Positions 27,641-36,876 of a stretch of 64,000 bases of DNA are shown one piece after another. The stretch's first letter is position 1; every line of letters begins with the position of its first letter. The translations under genes were made by a program, and so were the position numbers. The notes below the pieces were generated by a model. That model was not told the DNA's origin and did not search any database. It saw nothing but the letters and a program-made list of their open reading frames with translations. The stretch covers positions 1 to 64,000 of the forward strand of contig JAJYIT010000023.1 in NCBI GenBank assembly GCA_021789975.1, written 5' to 3'. Origin of the DNA: Bacteroidota bacterium. GTDB taxonomy: Bacteria; Bacteroidota; Ignavibacteria; Kryptoniales; JAKASW01.

Positions 27641-28207
27641 TTATTCTTCTTTCAGGGGATGGGCAATTTTCGCACTGTAGGTCTTGAAATCAAACCCGTG
27701 ATAAAACGGACTCTCCTGGTTGTGACACCGGAGACACACAGCTTCTGTCGGAAGACGCAATCCCACTGAATCTGCATCGATCGTATTTGCATGAATACCC
27801 TTCATTGTTGCCATTTTCCAGTAGTCTGCTCCGGCTCCATGGCACGATTCGCATTGGACGCCTGCGGTGGAATCGAATCCTGTTTCGAACATCGAAGCGG
27901 GCAACCCATACCCTGTCTCGTGACACTTCAGACATTCAGGTGACTTCTGTGGATCACAGATGCCGAGTTTTGCTGCGACAGCCTTCGCGGTATCCGACGC
28001 CAAATCTTTGTACGCCATCGCGTGCTTCGAAGCTTCCCAGATTTTGTACTGTGCACCGATCTTCTCCGTCGAATGACACATCTTGCATTTCTGTGCTCCG
28101 ACAAATTTATGTGTCCCGGTTGTGGCACGTGCCGATTGCCCAAATGTTGCAGATGCACCACAGATCAACATGAGCACTACTGTCAACAGCGGCAGGAACA
28201 TTTTCAT
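27641..28207 (-). CDS. Tetraheme c-type cytochrome (c554-like)
   Basis: Periplasmic cytochrome of 188 aa with a signal peptide (1-23) and four heme motifs, CKMCH, CLKCH, CESCH and CLRCH. The pattern HKFVGAQKCKMCHSTEKIG and GVQCESCHGAGADYW is that of the cytochrome c554-like family. It overlaps the end of the 11-heme gene by ATGA and closes the Rieske/cytochrome b operon. It is probably a soluble electron partner of that complex. Confidence 0.88.
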   Translation of the reverse strand: MKMFLPLLTVVLMLICGASATFGQSARATTGTHKFVGAQKCKMCHSTEKIGAQYKIWEASKHAMAYKDLASDTAKAVAAKLGICDPQKSPECLKCHETGYGLPASMFETGFDSTAGVQCESCHGAGADYWKMATMKGIHANTIDADSVGLRLPTEAVCLRCHNQESPFYHGFDFKTYSAKIAHPLKEE

Positions 28208-29679
28208 TTTTCTGATCTCCTTTCAATTTGCTTGATCTTCAAAAACAGAAGGACCGCCAACGCGGTGATTATCAATGTTGCAACGCCGAGCCCTTCTCTT
28301 CGGAAGTAATATTCTTTGATTTCACCAAGGGCGCTGACTTGGGCATTCCCCACTATCTTCAGTCCCGGTTCAGCCGCGGATTTCACAAGCGAGGCATTGA
28401 AGGAGTGAACTTGCACTCGACTCTCGACAAGCGATTGATTCACATCTTTTAGGGAGTAGCTTGCATCCGAGACGTCCATACCGAGTTGTTCAGCATGTCC
28501 GAGAAGGCTCTCTGCATCGGTCCGTCCAACGGTCAGGCTGTCAAGAGTTGCTTGTATTGCAAGTATGGAACTCGCAGCAGAGTCAGTGGGGACATCTTTA
28601 TGGCATTTTCCACATACGGATTCAGGACCGAATCCTATCATCGTGTCAGACGGCTGCCGGACAAGATGATTGCTATGGCAAACCACGCAGCCGGGAAGAT
28701 TTGATTTTGCAAAAGCAGCTCGATGAACGCTCTTGTCGAACAGGTCTGAATTTGCCTGGTGGCAGGTGCCGCAGACCGAAGCGACGGAGGAAGCTCCCGG
28801 CGGCACTGCACCATGGTTCCCGTGGCATGAGTTGCATGCCGGAGCGCTCAAATCGGAATTCTGTAGAAGGGCAATCCCGTGGACGCTCTGTTTGTAATCG
28901 GCATATTGATTTGTGGGTATGTTGTATTGAGCCATGTACGATTTGTCGCTGTGACATTTGGCACAAGTCCGGGGAATATTCATCGGATATACAGGTGACC
29001 GTGGGTCCTTGACGGAACGAATAAGATGGTTCGAGTGACAACTCACGCACGTCGCGGGCTTCGGATCTCCGGCTTTGTTGAGTTTGCCATGCACGCTTGT
29101 AAGATATTTCTCATACTGATCCACAGGCAGTCCCGGATTGAATTTCTTCATATAATCCGGATCGCTGTGGCACTTCGCACAGGTTTTGGTGACGTTGGTC
29201 GGGTAAACCGGCGACTTGACGCTGTTTATGTCTAAAATATTGTGTATACCATGACAGGAAATGCACGTTGGCCCCTTGCTACTTTGCGAGAGTGCTCTTC
29301 CGTGGACACTCGCAAGGAACTCGTCCATCACATCATCGAGGTGGTACGCAGTTTTGAATGTTGATTTCTCTGATCCATGACATTTCCCGCACATTTCCGG
29401 TATAGAAGACGGCTTCGGGACACCGACATAGCCTTTCTTCGGATTCATTGCGGCGTCCTGATCTTCAACGGTTGGGTCGCCGCCGTGGCAGTCTGCACAA
29501 GTGACTCCCGCCTTGTAGTGAATGTCGGTCATGTAGGCCGTTGCTTCATCGCTGCCGATATCGGTGTGGCAACTGAGACACTTATCCACCGGCTTCATTG
29601 TCTGTCCGCTCGCGCCGACCACGGCGAACAAGGTGAACGTGCACCACACAACCAGGAGGAGTCTAATCATTTTCATCAT
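28204..29679 (-). CDS. Undecaheme membrane-anchored cytochrome c
   Basis: Multiheme cytochrome of 491 aa from the ATG at 29679, which overlaps the cytochrome b stop as TGATG and is preceded by AAGG. An open frame runs 77 codons further upstream but lies over the cytochrome b gene. A signal peptide (VVWCTFTLFAVVGASGQ) precedes eleven CxxCH motifs: CLSCH, CADCH, CGKCH, CISCH, CAKCH, CVSCH, CAKCH, CNSCH, CGTCH, CVVCH, CGKCH. A helical linker and a C-terminal transmembrane helix (LGVATLIITALAVLLFL) end the protein. Such NrfB/NapC-unlike multiheme chains beside a cytochrome bc complex occur in metal-reducing and anammox-type bacteria. Confidence 0.9.
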   Translation of the reverse strand: MMKMIRLLLVVWCTFTLFAVVGASGQTMKPVDKCLSCHTDIGSDEATAYMTDIHYKAGVTCADCHGGDPTVEDQDAAMNPKKGYVGVPKPSSIPEMCGKCHGSEKSTFKTAYHLDDVMDEFLASVHGRALSQSSKGPTCISCHGIHNILDINSVKSPVYPTNVTKTCAKCHSDPDYMKKFNPGLPVDQYEKYLTSVHGKLNKAGDPKPATCVSCHSNHLIRSVKDPRSPVYPMNIPRTCAKCHSDKSYMAQYNIPTNQYADYKQSVHGIALLQNSDLSAPACNSCHGNHGAVPPGASSVASVCGTCHQANSDLFDKSVHRAAFAKSNLPGCVVCHSNHLVRQPSDTMIGFGPESVCGKCHKDVPTDSAASSILAIQATLDSLTVGRTDAESLLGHAEQLGMDVSDASYSLKDVNQSLVESRVQVHSFNASLVKSAAEPGLKIVGNAQVSALGEIKEYYFRREGLGVATLIITALAVLLFLKIKQIERRSEK

Positions 29680-30752
29680 CACCTTGCTCCTATCACCGTG
29701 AGAATAATTATGTACAGGACGACGCCGATGCCGACATAATTGATGATCTTGTTCCGTTTCCCCTTTGATGTTTTCGAATCCCAGAGAGGAACCAGAAACC
29801 AGAGGAGTCCGGCGATGCCGAAGAGCGAAATGCCGAAAACCTCGCCGTCGATCATCGCAAGCTTCGCAGGGAAGAATTTCAGCGATTGGAACATGAACAG
29901 GAAATACCACTCCGGCTTGATGCCCATAGGAGCGGAGGCAAACGGATCAGCCTTATGCCCCAGCTCCCAGGGGAAGAATACGGCGAGGATTGCCAGCACG
30001 TTAAGGACAATCAGCCATAGAAGAATATCTCTCAGTACAAAGTTCGGAAAGAACGGAATGTGTTTCTTCTTAGATTCCGGCAAATCCTTCCATGACTCAG
30101 GCTCGCTTATTCCCTGGACTTGAATGAACAGAAGATGGGCACCGAGTATCACTGTGAACAATGCGGGAAGGACGGCAACGTGGAGTCCAAAGAATCTTGT
30201 GAGAGTTGCAGTCGTTACATCACTCCCGTTTCGTAGGAGCTCCATGATAGGCTTTCCGATTATCGGGACAACTCCGACGATTTCCGTCCCGACTTTCGTT
30301 GCGAAGTACGACAGGGTATTCCACGGGAGCAGATACCCGCTGAATCCGAACGTGAGTGTCAAAGCCAGCAGAATGAATCCCGAGTACCAGGTCAGCTCCC
30401 TGGGGGTGCGGAACGCTTTGGTGAAATAGACTGAGAACATGTGGATCACGACAGAGAGTATCATCAGGTTGGCGGACCAGCTGTGAATCGATCTGATCAG
30501 CCATCCAAACTGCACTTTAGTTACGATGAACCTCACGCTCTCATACGCGCTCTGGGCTCCCGGCTGGTAGTACATTAAAAGCAATATTCCCGTGACCACC
30601 TGGACGATAAATAGAAACAGGCTTACCCCTCCGAAGTAGTACCAGAACGAACCTTTGAACTGAGGGACTCTCTTTTCCTTTGCGAAGTGTTCGACTATAC
30701 CGAGGTCATAGCGCTTGTCTATCCATCTAAATACTTTTGATGTTTTGTCCAT
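29679..30752 (-). CDS. Cytochrome b of a Rieske/cytochrome b complex
   Basis: Quinol oxidase subunit of 357 aa with about eight transmembrane helices, joining the cytochrome b6-type N-terminal and subunit IV-like C-terminal parts in one chain. Heme b ligands are seen as His pairs in SIHSWSANLMILSVVIHMF and in FFGLHVAVL with GAHLLFI. The quinol-site motif PEWY is present (GIKPEWYFLF). The gene follows the Rieske gene by 10 bases. Electrons would leave to the 11-heme cytochrome instead of a conventional cytochrome c1. Confidence 0.93.
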   Translation of the reverse strand: MDKTSKVFRWIDKRYDLGIVEHFAKEKRVPQFKGSFWYYFGGVSLFLFIVQVVTGILLLMYYQPGAQSAYESVRFIVTKVQFGWLIRSIHSWSANLMILSVVIHMFSVYFTKAFRTPRELTWYSGFILLALTLTFGFSGYLLPWNTLSYFATKVGTEIVGVVPIIGKPIMELLRNGSDVTTATLTRFFGLHVAVLPALFTVILGAHLLFIQVQGISEPESWKDLPESKKKHIPFFPNFVLRDILLWLIVLNVLAILAVFFPWELGHKADPFASAPMGIKPEWYFLFMFQSLKFFPAKLAMIDGEVFGISLFGIAGLLWFLVPLWDSKTSKGKRNKIINYVGIGVVLYIIILTVIGAR

Positions 30753-30762
30753 GTGTATCTCC

Positions 30763-31209
30763 TCAGCTCTTCGACACGACTATCTGCTCACCTTTAACGG
30801 TGACGTCGTATTCAGTCAATGGTCGCGGAGGCGGCCCCGAGACATTTCTGCCGTTGAGGTCATAAACCCCACCATGGCACGCACACCATATCTTCTGCAT
30901 ATCCGGTCGGTACTGAACAGTGCATTGAAGATGTGTGCAGACTGCCGTAAAGGCTTTCAGCTTGCCGCCCGGGGTGTCGACGAGAATTGCAGGTTCGTTC
31001 CCGAACCTGAATACCTTTCCCGTGTTCGGCTTGAAGTCTTTGACCGACCCTGCGACCACACTCGACGGGGCTGCTTCAGTCTGCGGAGGGATTTTGAAAT
31101 AATCGATTATCGGATACAGGACTGCTGCCAGCCAGGCAAGGATTCCAAGTCCCAGAAGGTAATCGAGGAACGACCTTCGTGACATTTTTCCATCGTAGGG
31201 GACAACCAT
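30763..31209 (-). CDS. Rieske iron-sulfur protein
   Basis: Rieske [2Fe-2S] subunit of 148 aa. A Tat-like signal anchor (MSRRSFLDYLLGLGILAWL) is followed by the cluster motifs CTHLQC and CACHGG. The frame opens at 31209, but an internal ATG at 31185 places the twin-arginine segment at the N-terminus and may be the real start. It is first in the operon with cytochrome b and two multiheme cytochromes. Confidence 0.92.
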   Translation of the reverse strand: MVVPYDGKMSRRSFLDYLLGLGILAWLAAVLYPIIDYFKIPPQTEAAPSSVVAGSVKDFKPNTGKVFRFGNEPAILVDTPGGKLKAFTAVCTHLQCTVQYRPDMQKIWCACHGGVYDLNGRNVSGPPPRPLTEYDVTVKGEQIVVSKS

Positions 31210-31795
31210 TTTCTTCGTCTCTCCCGTTCTTAGTTCAAATAAGAACCGCGGCCGGTACTACAAATGCCGCAACGTTGTCTGATGACTAAATGTATTTTAA
31301 GGTGCTGCTTTGGTGATCGAACCTGGTTGTACCATCATATATGGAAATTGCCACAAGAACGAAACGTAAGGGAAATCCAGGGAGAAGGAAACCAGACTTA
31401 ATGTCAAGGTTCCCATAATACCTCACACTCCAATACCGACAGAACAGCCCTTACGGTTTGATAAAAGTGTATCCACCACGAGGTGGGAATCGCCTCTTTG
31501 CGAAATGTTCTTCGAAAGTTCATGACTCTTTCGGACTCCGGTGAAATGTTGCAATGCTCATGCCGCACAAATTTCTTATTTTTTTGCAACTGTTAGGGTA
31601 TCTGAAACGACCGAGTGCGGCAAATTGCCGTTCCGCCAAGGGCATTTAAGGAGAATCTACACCTGCGGGGCGGACTTCCGTATCCCATTCAAAGGTTTAT
31701 GATTGGGATAGTCTTCCTCAAACTCAAGAACTGAATTGAATAAGATGGCTTCTTAGAAGTCCGGTATGGTCCACCTGTTTTGATTTCTCACGTCT
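31210..31795. promoter_or_regulatory. Long non-coding region upstream of the Rieske operon
   Basis: These 586 bases separate the Rieske start codon from the end of the DUF2339 gene, both reading leftward. No frame here is convincing. A perfect dyad CGGCAA-a-TTGCCG lies at 31618-31630 and could be an operator or part of a terminator for the DUF2339 gene, but it has no T-run. No -24/-12 sigma-54 promoter could be recognised despite the nearby NtrC-type regulator. Confidence 0.35.
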
Positions 31796-33430
31796 CTATG
31801 ATCCTGATTTGGATCTGGTTCTTGCATAGATGAAAGATATGACCAACAAAACGAAGCCAAGTGCTAGAAATGAAAGTATTCGAAACGTGGGCTCCAGTTT
31901 CGTGATTCCCACGATAATCAAATAGAGTGCAGTCATAAGAAAAGTCAGCAGAGCCATCCAGCGGTATTTCATGTTCTTCAGTACCAGGCTGATGACGTAA
32001 TACACAAGGGCTACTGCCAGCCAGGAGAGGCTGACGTAATTTTTCGGAACACTGTGGTACAGGGCAAAAGGAAAAATGAAGAATGCGGCGACCAGATATG
32101 CAATCCGCATCTTGTCTGTCTGCAGCTCAAGGCGCTTCTGCTGCCAATTGAGAATTCGCGCACTCAGAAGTGCGACCACGCCAAAACTGAGACTCGCTAT
32201 TCCGATCGCTCGGGCAAGGAACAGGTATGCCAAAAAGATAAGTGAGTAGATGACAAAATTCGTGACCACGATAAATTTCGAGCGAAACCAGATTGCGGTC
32301 GAGACTACAAGGAGACTCTGCCAGCAAAGGAGAATGAAGAATCCGGGCTGAGTGAATCCCGCTACGATCGCTATGCTCAAGGCAGCATACCCCGTCATGG
32401 CATAAAAGAACGTCTGGTACCGGCTTCTCTCTTTTAGCCAAAATGCAATCGCAAGTGCCATGAAGACTACCGATACGGCAAGGCTCGACGCTGTCAGCAG
32501 GTTCTGGAACTCGGACACCGTCACAAGAAGGAAGAGTCCGTAACCGAGGCAAAGATTCAGCAGAGTGTTTATGATAACAACAAGCTGTTCTCTCTCTTTG
32601 GACGGGCGAAAGAATGTTCCAACCGAGAATAGAATCGGCCAAAGGAGAATCAGAAGCGTTGCGTAATATGGAACGGGTCTAAAGGTTAACTGGTTGCCGA
32701 CTAAAGGATTGTTGAGCAGCCAAATTAGGTTTGTTAAATAGATTGCAGACACTCCGTAGATAAGGAAGCTTTCCCATCGATACATTATGGTGAAGCAGCA
32801 TGTCAGCACCGCGGCTATGAGTGTGATGGTGAAGAATGAATATGGGTGTTCGGTTAGAAGTGCGACGATAAGAAGCATTGACAGAGAAATGGACGCAAGA
32901 TACACAGACTTGCGTCGCACTGAGACAATCATGCTGACAATTGCTACCATGAGGAGGAGCAATGTTTCTACAATGCCGGCACTAAGAGACGGCTGGCGGG
33001 TGAAGTAGTGGAGGCGAAGGGTCGAAAAGAACAGGAGTGCCAATGCGCTTCCCAACAGGTATCCAGAAAGAAGCGGAAAAGTCTTCTTCAAGAATCGTGA
33101 GATGAGCAGCGATCCACCTGCAAGGATACAGCCTAATACCGGCGCGAACGACGGGGGCAGTGTTTTGTACGGCTGCAGAAGTAGTAAGACCACCCCGATT
33201 AAAAGAGTGACGATTCCAACTTTTGCGAACCAGTAAAGTCCGATCTTTATCTCCAGATTTTCTCCGGAGCTTTTCGCAGTATCGGTTAAAGCTTCGACCG
33301 GCGTTTCCACTTCCGCTTCGGCAGACTCGATGTTCAACTCTCTCTCGATCCGCTTAATCCGGGATTCCAGATTTGACAGAGTCCTGGAGACTTGTTGAAG
33401 GCTGAGGCCCTTGCTTTCGTCGTCAGGCAT
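31796..33430 (-). CDS. DUF2339 family polytopic membrane protein
   Basis: Membrane protein of 544 aa with a coiled-coil-like N-terminus (LSNLESRIKRIERELN, about 14-35) followed by LEIKIGLYWFAKVGIVTLLIGVV, the typical entry of DUF2339 proteins, and about 14 transmembrane segments. Family members are usually longer (800-1000 aa); this is a short form. Function is unknown. It has no functional link to its neighbours that I can see. Confidence 0.75.
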   Translation of the reverse strand: MPDDESKGLSLQQVSRTLSNLESRIKRIERELNIESAEAEVETPVEALTDTAKSSGENLEIKIGLYWFAKVGIVTLLIGVVLLLLQPYKTLPPSFAPVLGCILAGGSLLISRFLKKTFPLLSGYLLGSALALLFFSTLRLHYFTRQPSLSAGIVETLLLLMVAIVSMIVSVRRKSVYLASISLSMLLIVALLTEHPYSFFTITLIAAVLTCCFTIMYRWESFLIYGVSAIYLTNLIWLLNNPLVGNQLTFRPVPYYATLLILLWPILFSVGTFFRPSKEREQLVVIINTLLNLCLGYGLFLLVTVSEFQNLLTASSLAVSVVFMALAIAFWLKERSRYQTFFYAMTGYAALSIAIVAGFTQPGFFILLCWQSLLVVSTAIWFRSKFIVVTNFVIYSLIFLAYLFLARAIGIASLSFGVVALLSARILNWQQKRLELQTDKMRIAYLVAAFFIFPFALYHSVPKNYVSLSWLAVALVYYVISLVLKNMKYRWMALLTFLMTALYLIIVGITKLEPTFRILSFLALGFVLLVISFIYARTRSKSGS

Positions 33431-33855
33431 TTGTGCTACCTCCGATCATGAGCTCGGTGGATAATAGCTGGATTTCAACTCACCACCGAAACTCTCAGGT
33501 GGATTCATTGCTTATTTATAAGTTTACGAAACGGTGTTTGATGCCGTTCCCGCTAAATCCTGACTTTGTGCTTGAGCTGAAGACGGGTTTTCAAATCACC
33601 GCCCTGCAAGAAAATCGCACTGTGCCACCTGCCGCCGGCTAATGTCAAACTTTGGATCACGGTTCGTTTGGCTGTCGAATTGGTATTTCAGTGGGATGAG
33701 GACCCGCCATCTTCTGTTGTGCATGCCCGCAATTATAAGGCACTATAGGGAGATTGTCAATGCCCGCATGAGGAACGCCACTACGGGGCGGCGTTTATAG
33801 ACTTGCATACCAATCTAAACTGCCGCCGGTTCTTATTCGGGCGATATTCAAAATA
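33431..33855. other. Intergenic spacer, no recognised feature
   Basis: This 425-base stretch between the DUF2339 and VOC genes has no open frame with family resemblance and no strong hairpin. It contains the promoter for DUF2339 by position. Confidence 0.35.
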
Positions 33856-34248
33856 CTAACTGCCGGAGGGCTCTTCTTTTAACTCGAAGAGATTGCCGTC
33901 GTGATCGGAAATAAAAGTCAAAACTGCGGCACCCTTCGATACCTGTACCACCTTAAGACCCACCTTTTTGCATTTGTCAACGATATCTTTTAAGCCTGCA
34001 ATCCGGATGCAGGTATGGGCAATCTGTTTTTCGAACGCTCTGTAATCTGTCCAGACCAATATTTCATAATGGACATTCTTATCCCGGTAATTCAAAATCA
34101 AAAGCTCATCGTCGATCCCAAAGATATTTCGAGCGAGGTTTCTATCAAGAGTTTTCGGTGGTGATTTTTCGAGCCCTAATATGCCGGCATAGAAACGGTC
34201 GGCATTTTCTTCACTGCTTGCAGCCAAACCCACATGAATGAAATCCAT
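33856..34248 (-). CDS. VOC (glyoxalase/dioxygenase fold) family protein
   Basis: Small protein of 130 aa starting MDFIHVGLAASSEENADRFY, a classic VOC beta-alpha-beta-beta-beta entry, and ending LTFISDHDGNLFELKEE, the usual second-module metal-ligand region (Glu in FELKE). Possible metal ligands are His5 and the terminal Glu. I chose the ATG at 34248, preceded by GAGGGTGG, over one 10 codons upstream. Substrate cannot be told. Confidence 0.75.
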   Translation of the reverse strand: MDFIHVGLAASSEENADRFYAGILGLEKSPPKTLDRNLARNIFGIDDELLILNYRDKNVHYEILVWTDYRAFEKQIAHTCIRIAGLKDIVDKCKKVGLKVVQVSKGAAVLTFISDHDGNLFELKEEPSGS

Positions 34249-34320
34249 TTGACCACCCTCTTGTTTTTCATTAAGCACTCGGACGTTGATCTTGTGCAGC
34301 AGAAGCGGGAAATATCTTTC

Positions 34321-34389
34321 ACCGCAAAGGCGCTGAGACGCAAGGATATCCTACCCGTTATCATCCCCAGCGCCTTCGCGCCTCTGCAG
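34321..34389. repeat. Imperfect inverted repeat of the GCAAAGGCGC family
   Basis: The left arm ACCGCAAAGGCGCTGAGACG (34321-34340) and the right arm CAGCGCCTTCGCGCCTCTGCAG region (34368-34389) are imperfect inverted copies. Related sequences lie at 10705-10732 and 47485-47515. The element fills the spacer between the VOC gene and the dehydrogenase stop codon and may fold as a hairpin at the 3' end of the dehydrogenase transcript. Confidence 0.55.
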
Positions 34390-34390
34390 T

Positions 34391-35425
34391 TCATCTTTCC
34401 CGTTGGGGGTACACCGCATTCGGTTTTATAATTACTTTCAGCGCTTCCTTCCCTTCCAAAACCATCTTGAACCCTCTTGCTGTATCTTCTATCGGCAGCC
34501 GGTGCGTAATGAGTTCATCGACGTTGATTTTCCTGTTGGAGATCAAGTTCAGCGAATCTCTAATATCCGGAGGACCGCAATAATAAGACGTAAGTATTCG
34601 GATCTCCTTCCTCCAAAAATCATTTACCGGAACAATAACATCCTTATCCGGTCCAGGAACGGTAAACAGAACCACAGTGCCTCCCATGTCAACGGCTTCC
34701 CAGGCTTGCTTGAATGCAGGCATGGCGGAAGTTGTTACGATAACCGTATCGGCCTTGGCACCGTTTATTTGAAGCAGCTCTTTCAAAACGTCTGCACGGG
34801 CATTGATAACATGATCTGCTCCGAAATGCTTTGCCAGCTCGAGCCTTTTATCATTTACATCTGTTGCAATCACCTTGCAGTCCTTGGACTTTGCAAGTTG
34901 AATGTTCAGAAGCCCCGACATACCGGATCCCAGTATAAGAACGGTCTGACCTGTTTCAATGGATGCAAGCCTTTGCGATCTTACAACACATGCAAGAGGT
35001 TCAATAAATGTAGATTGATCATAGCTCACACTTTCAGGGAGCAAGTACGAACCGTTCTCAACTAATATCTTGGGAACGAGTATGTACTCCGCAAACCCGC
35101 CGGGCAGCCTTTCTTTTACGCCGGTGCATTGCGGATAATGCCCCTTCAAACAATAGCGGCATTTAAGGCATGGTACTTTGGGCGCGACAAAAAGTCTGTC
35201 GCCTTTCTTAAACTTATCGACACCTTCACCCGTTTCCACTACTTCAACACCTACTTCATGGCCCTGAACGAGAGGTGCCCTCGGCAGGCGGTACCACTCA
35301 ACGACATCGCTGCCGCATATACCGCATGAAATCACCTTTACGAGCATCTCTCCTTCGCCGGGAGACGGCGTCGGCAATTCTTCCAGTCTTATATCATTAT
35401 TATTGTACCACATCGATACTTTCAT
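34391..35425 (-). CDS. Zinc-dependent medium-chain dehydrogenase
   Basis: MDR-family alcohol/polyol dehydrogenase of 344 aa. Catalytic zinc ligands are in GICGSDVVEW (Cys) and QGHEVGVEV (His, Glu). The structural zinc site is C-x2-C-x2-C-x7-C in CLKCRYCLKGHYPQC. The Rossmann fold follows (LILGSGMSGLLNIQLA, then ATDVNDKRL, acidic Asp after beta-2, so NAD is the likely cofactor). Resemblance is to threonine/sorbitol dehydrogenase-type enzymes. The aldolase gene 183 bases upstream on the same strand suggests a shared sugar or polyol route, which is inference. Confidence 0.88.
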   Translation of the reverse strand: MKVSMWYNNNDIRLEELPTPSPGEGEMLVKVISCGICGSDVVEWYRLPRAPLVQGHEVGVEVVETGEGVDKFKKGDRLFVAPKVPCLKCRYCLKGHYPQCTGVKERLPGGFAEYILVPKILVENGSYLLPESVSYDQSTFIEPLACVVRSQRLASIETGQTVLILGSGMSGLLNIQLAKSKDCKVIATDVNDKRLELAKHFGADHVINARADVLKELLQINGAKADTVIVTTSAMPAFKQAWEAVDMGGTVVLFTVPGPDKDVIVPVNDFWRKEIRILTSYYCGPPDIRDSLNLISNRKINVDELITHRLPIEDTARGFKMVLEGKEALKVIIKPNAVYPQRER

Positions 35426-35608
35426 GAACTGCCTCCAGCGCTACTTTTAAAAATCAAAGCAAAAGATCAGCACACCTACGATGCCGTAGGCACGGATCTA
35501 CACTAAAAAACAGGATGGGCACAGACAGGAATAATATGAAAAAATCGGTAAGCATCCGTTCTGATCCGCGACCATCAGTGTGCCTTCTTTTGTTTCAGCT
35601 TCACCCAG

Positions 35609-36493
35609 TTATGATTTTTTAATCCTCAGACTATTATAAAGCTCAAATGCCATTTCGGGAGATTCGTTGTCATGGACAACCGCCCTTACTGCTTTTATCA
35701 TAGCGATAGGTGATTCTGCCTGGAAGATATTTCTTCCCATATCCACGCCTGCGGCACCCTGTTGCACGGCATGATAGGCCATGGCCAGGGCATCAAGCTC
35801 CGGGATCTTTTTTCCGCCGGCTATTACAATCGGCACCGGGCACGAAGCGGTAACGGTTTCAAAATCTTCGGGTACATAATAAGTCTTGACATACTGCGCG
35901 CCAAGCTCGGCACAGATGCGCGTTGCAAGCCTGAAATATTTCGCATCGCGTACCATGTCTTTACCCACAGCCGTTACGGCGAGAGTCGGAATTCCATACC
36001 GTGTTCCCATATCAACAGCCTTTGTCATGTTGATAATCGATTCGCGTTCGTGCTCGCCACCTATAAAAACCTGTACCGCCATGGCCGAGACATTCAGGCG
36101 AATCGCATCCTCGATATCTACGGCTATGGATTCATTCGAAAGTTCTTTGAGTATGCTGGTGCCTCCAGAGACTCTTAACACAATTGACTTCTGAGTTTCT
36201 GGCGGGATGATGCTTCTTAACACGCCGCGAGTAAGCATCAGCGTGTCGGCAAACGGCGCGAGAGGAAGAATATTGACGTCGAGCCTTTCCAACCCCGTAG
36301 TCGGCCCCTGGAAATAGCCATGGTCAATGGCGAGCATAACCGTTCTTCCGCTGATAGGATTGAATATTCTGCCCAACCTGTTTTTCATTCCCCAATCAAG
36401 GGAATTTGATCCTTTTAAGAAATAGTTTTGAGATTTCTGCGGAACGCTCGTGTAATATTGCTTGGCTTCGGATGTCCCTTCGGTATCCGGCAT
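35609..36493 (-). CDS. Class I aldolase of the LsrF/DeoC-like family
   Basis: Aldolase of 294 aa resembling LsrF (3-hydroxy-5-phosphonooxypentane-2,4-dione thiolase) and archaeal class I fructose-bisphosphate aldolases: [32 protein letters not shown], the Schiff-base Lys in [21 protein letters not shown] and [10 protein letters not shown] for phosphate binding. Without the rest of an Lsr operon an autoinducer-2 role is not supported; a related sugar-phosphate cleavage is more cautious. Likely co-transcribed with the downstream dehydrogenase. Confidence 0.85.
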   Translation of the reverse strand: MPDTEGTSEAKQYYTSVPQKSQNYFLKGSNSLDWGMKNRLGRIFNPISGRTVMLAIDHGYFQGPTTGLERLDVNILPLAPFADTLMLTRGVLRSIIPPETQKSIVLRVSGGTSILKELSNESIAVDIEDAIRLNVSAMAVQVFIGGEHERESIINMTKAVDMGTRYGIPTLAVTAVGKDMVRDAKYFRLATRICAELGAQYVKTYYVPEDFETVTASCPVPIVIAGGKKIPELDALAMAYHAVQQGAAGVDMGRNIFQAESPIAMIKAVRAVVHDNESPEMAFELYNSLRIKKS

Positions 36494-36819
36494 TTCAATT
36501 CTCCTTTTGTTTATTAATCAAAGCCCTGATCTTCGAAGTGCAAATTACAAATTCCTTGTGCGAAAAAGTACTTTCAACTGCTGAACTATACACTCTAATT
36601 CCTAATCGCCTCCCCACAACTGATGCAATGGAGTTAAGTTAGTATTCCGGTCAAGCATTGGCAAATTGGTTCGCAAGATGCTTTTGGAGATGGAGGTCCT
36701 TCCTGGTATCTGCCCCCTCACCCCTAGATCACCACAGACATCATGCTGCTAATGTGGAATGTGGAGTGAAATTGAAGAATGGAATCATGAGCGAAGAATG
36801 GGTGAAAACTCTTAAACCT
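36494..36819. other. Non-coding region left of the tRNA fragment
   Basis: No gene is supported here. Bases 36635-36665 match 13528-13558 at about 26 of 31 positions (TAAGTTAGT ... ATTGGCAAA), probably a scar of a mobile element. The aldolase promoter must lie near 36494-36600. Confidence 0.4.
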
Positions 36820-36876
36820 TGGTGCCCGGGACAGGACTTGAACCTGCACGAGATTGCTCCCACTAGACCCTGAATC
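36820..36876 (-). tRNA. 3' fragment of tRNA-Leu, 5' half missing (att-site-like)
   Basis: Read on the minus strand, 36876-36820 gives part of the anticodon loop (TTCAGG), a class II long variable arm (GGGAG CAAT CTC), a T-arm (GCAGG TTCAAGT CCTGT) and the acceptor 3' strand CCCGGGCACCA. The matching 5' acceptor strand GCCCGGG and the D-arm are absent upstream (36877 onward is unrelated sequence). A variable arm of this length with a GCCCGGG acceptor indicates Leu. Such 3' fragments are left when integrative elements insert at tRNA 3' ends. The remaining spacer 36877-37145 holds no gene. Confidence 0.75.

Noticed and set aside
28204-29910. Longer form of the 11-heme cytochrome starting at 29910
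   Set aside because: The extra 77 residues are antigenic nonsense read over the cytochrome b gene; the signal peptide starts at 29679 with a coupled TGATG.
31210-31795. Sigma-54 (-24/-12) promoter for the Rieske operon
   Set aside because: Expected from the nearby NtrC-type regulator, but no GG-N10-GC pattern with good flanks was found on the minus strand.
34403-35065. Plus-strand open frame of 220 codons
   Set aside because: Fully antisense to the zinc dehydrogenase; no family resemblance and no ribosome site.
35609-36493. Autoinducer-2 (Lsr) processing locus
   Set aside because: Only an LsrF-like aldolase is present; LsrABCD, LsrG, LsrK and LsrR-type genes are absent.
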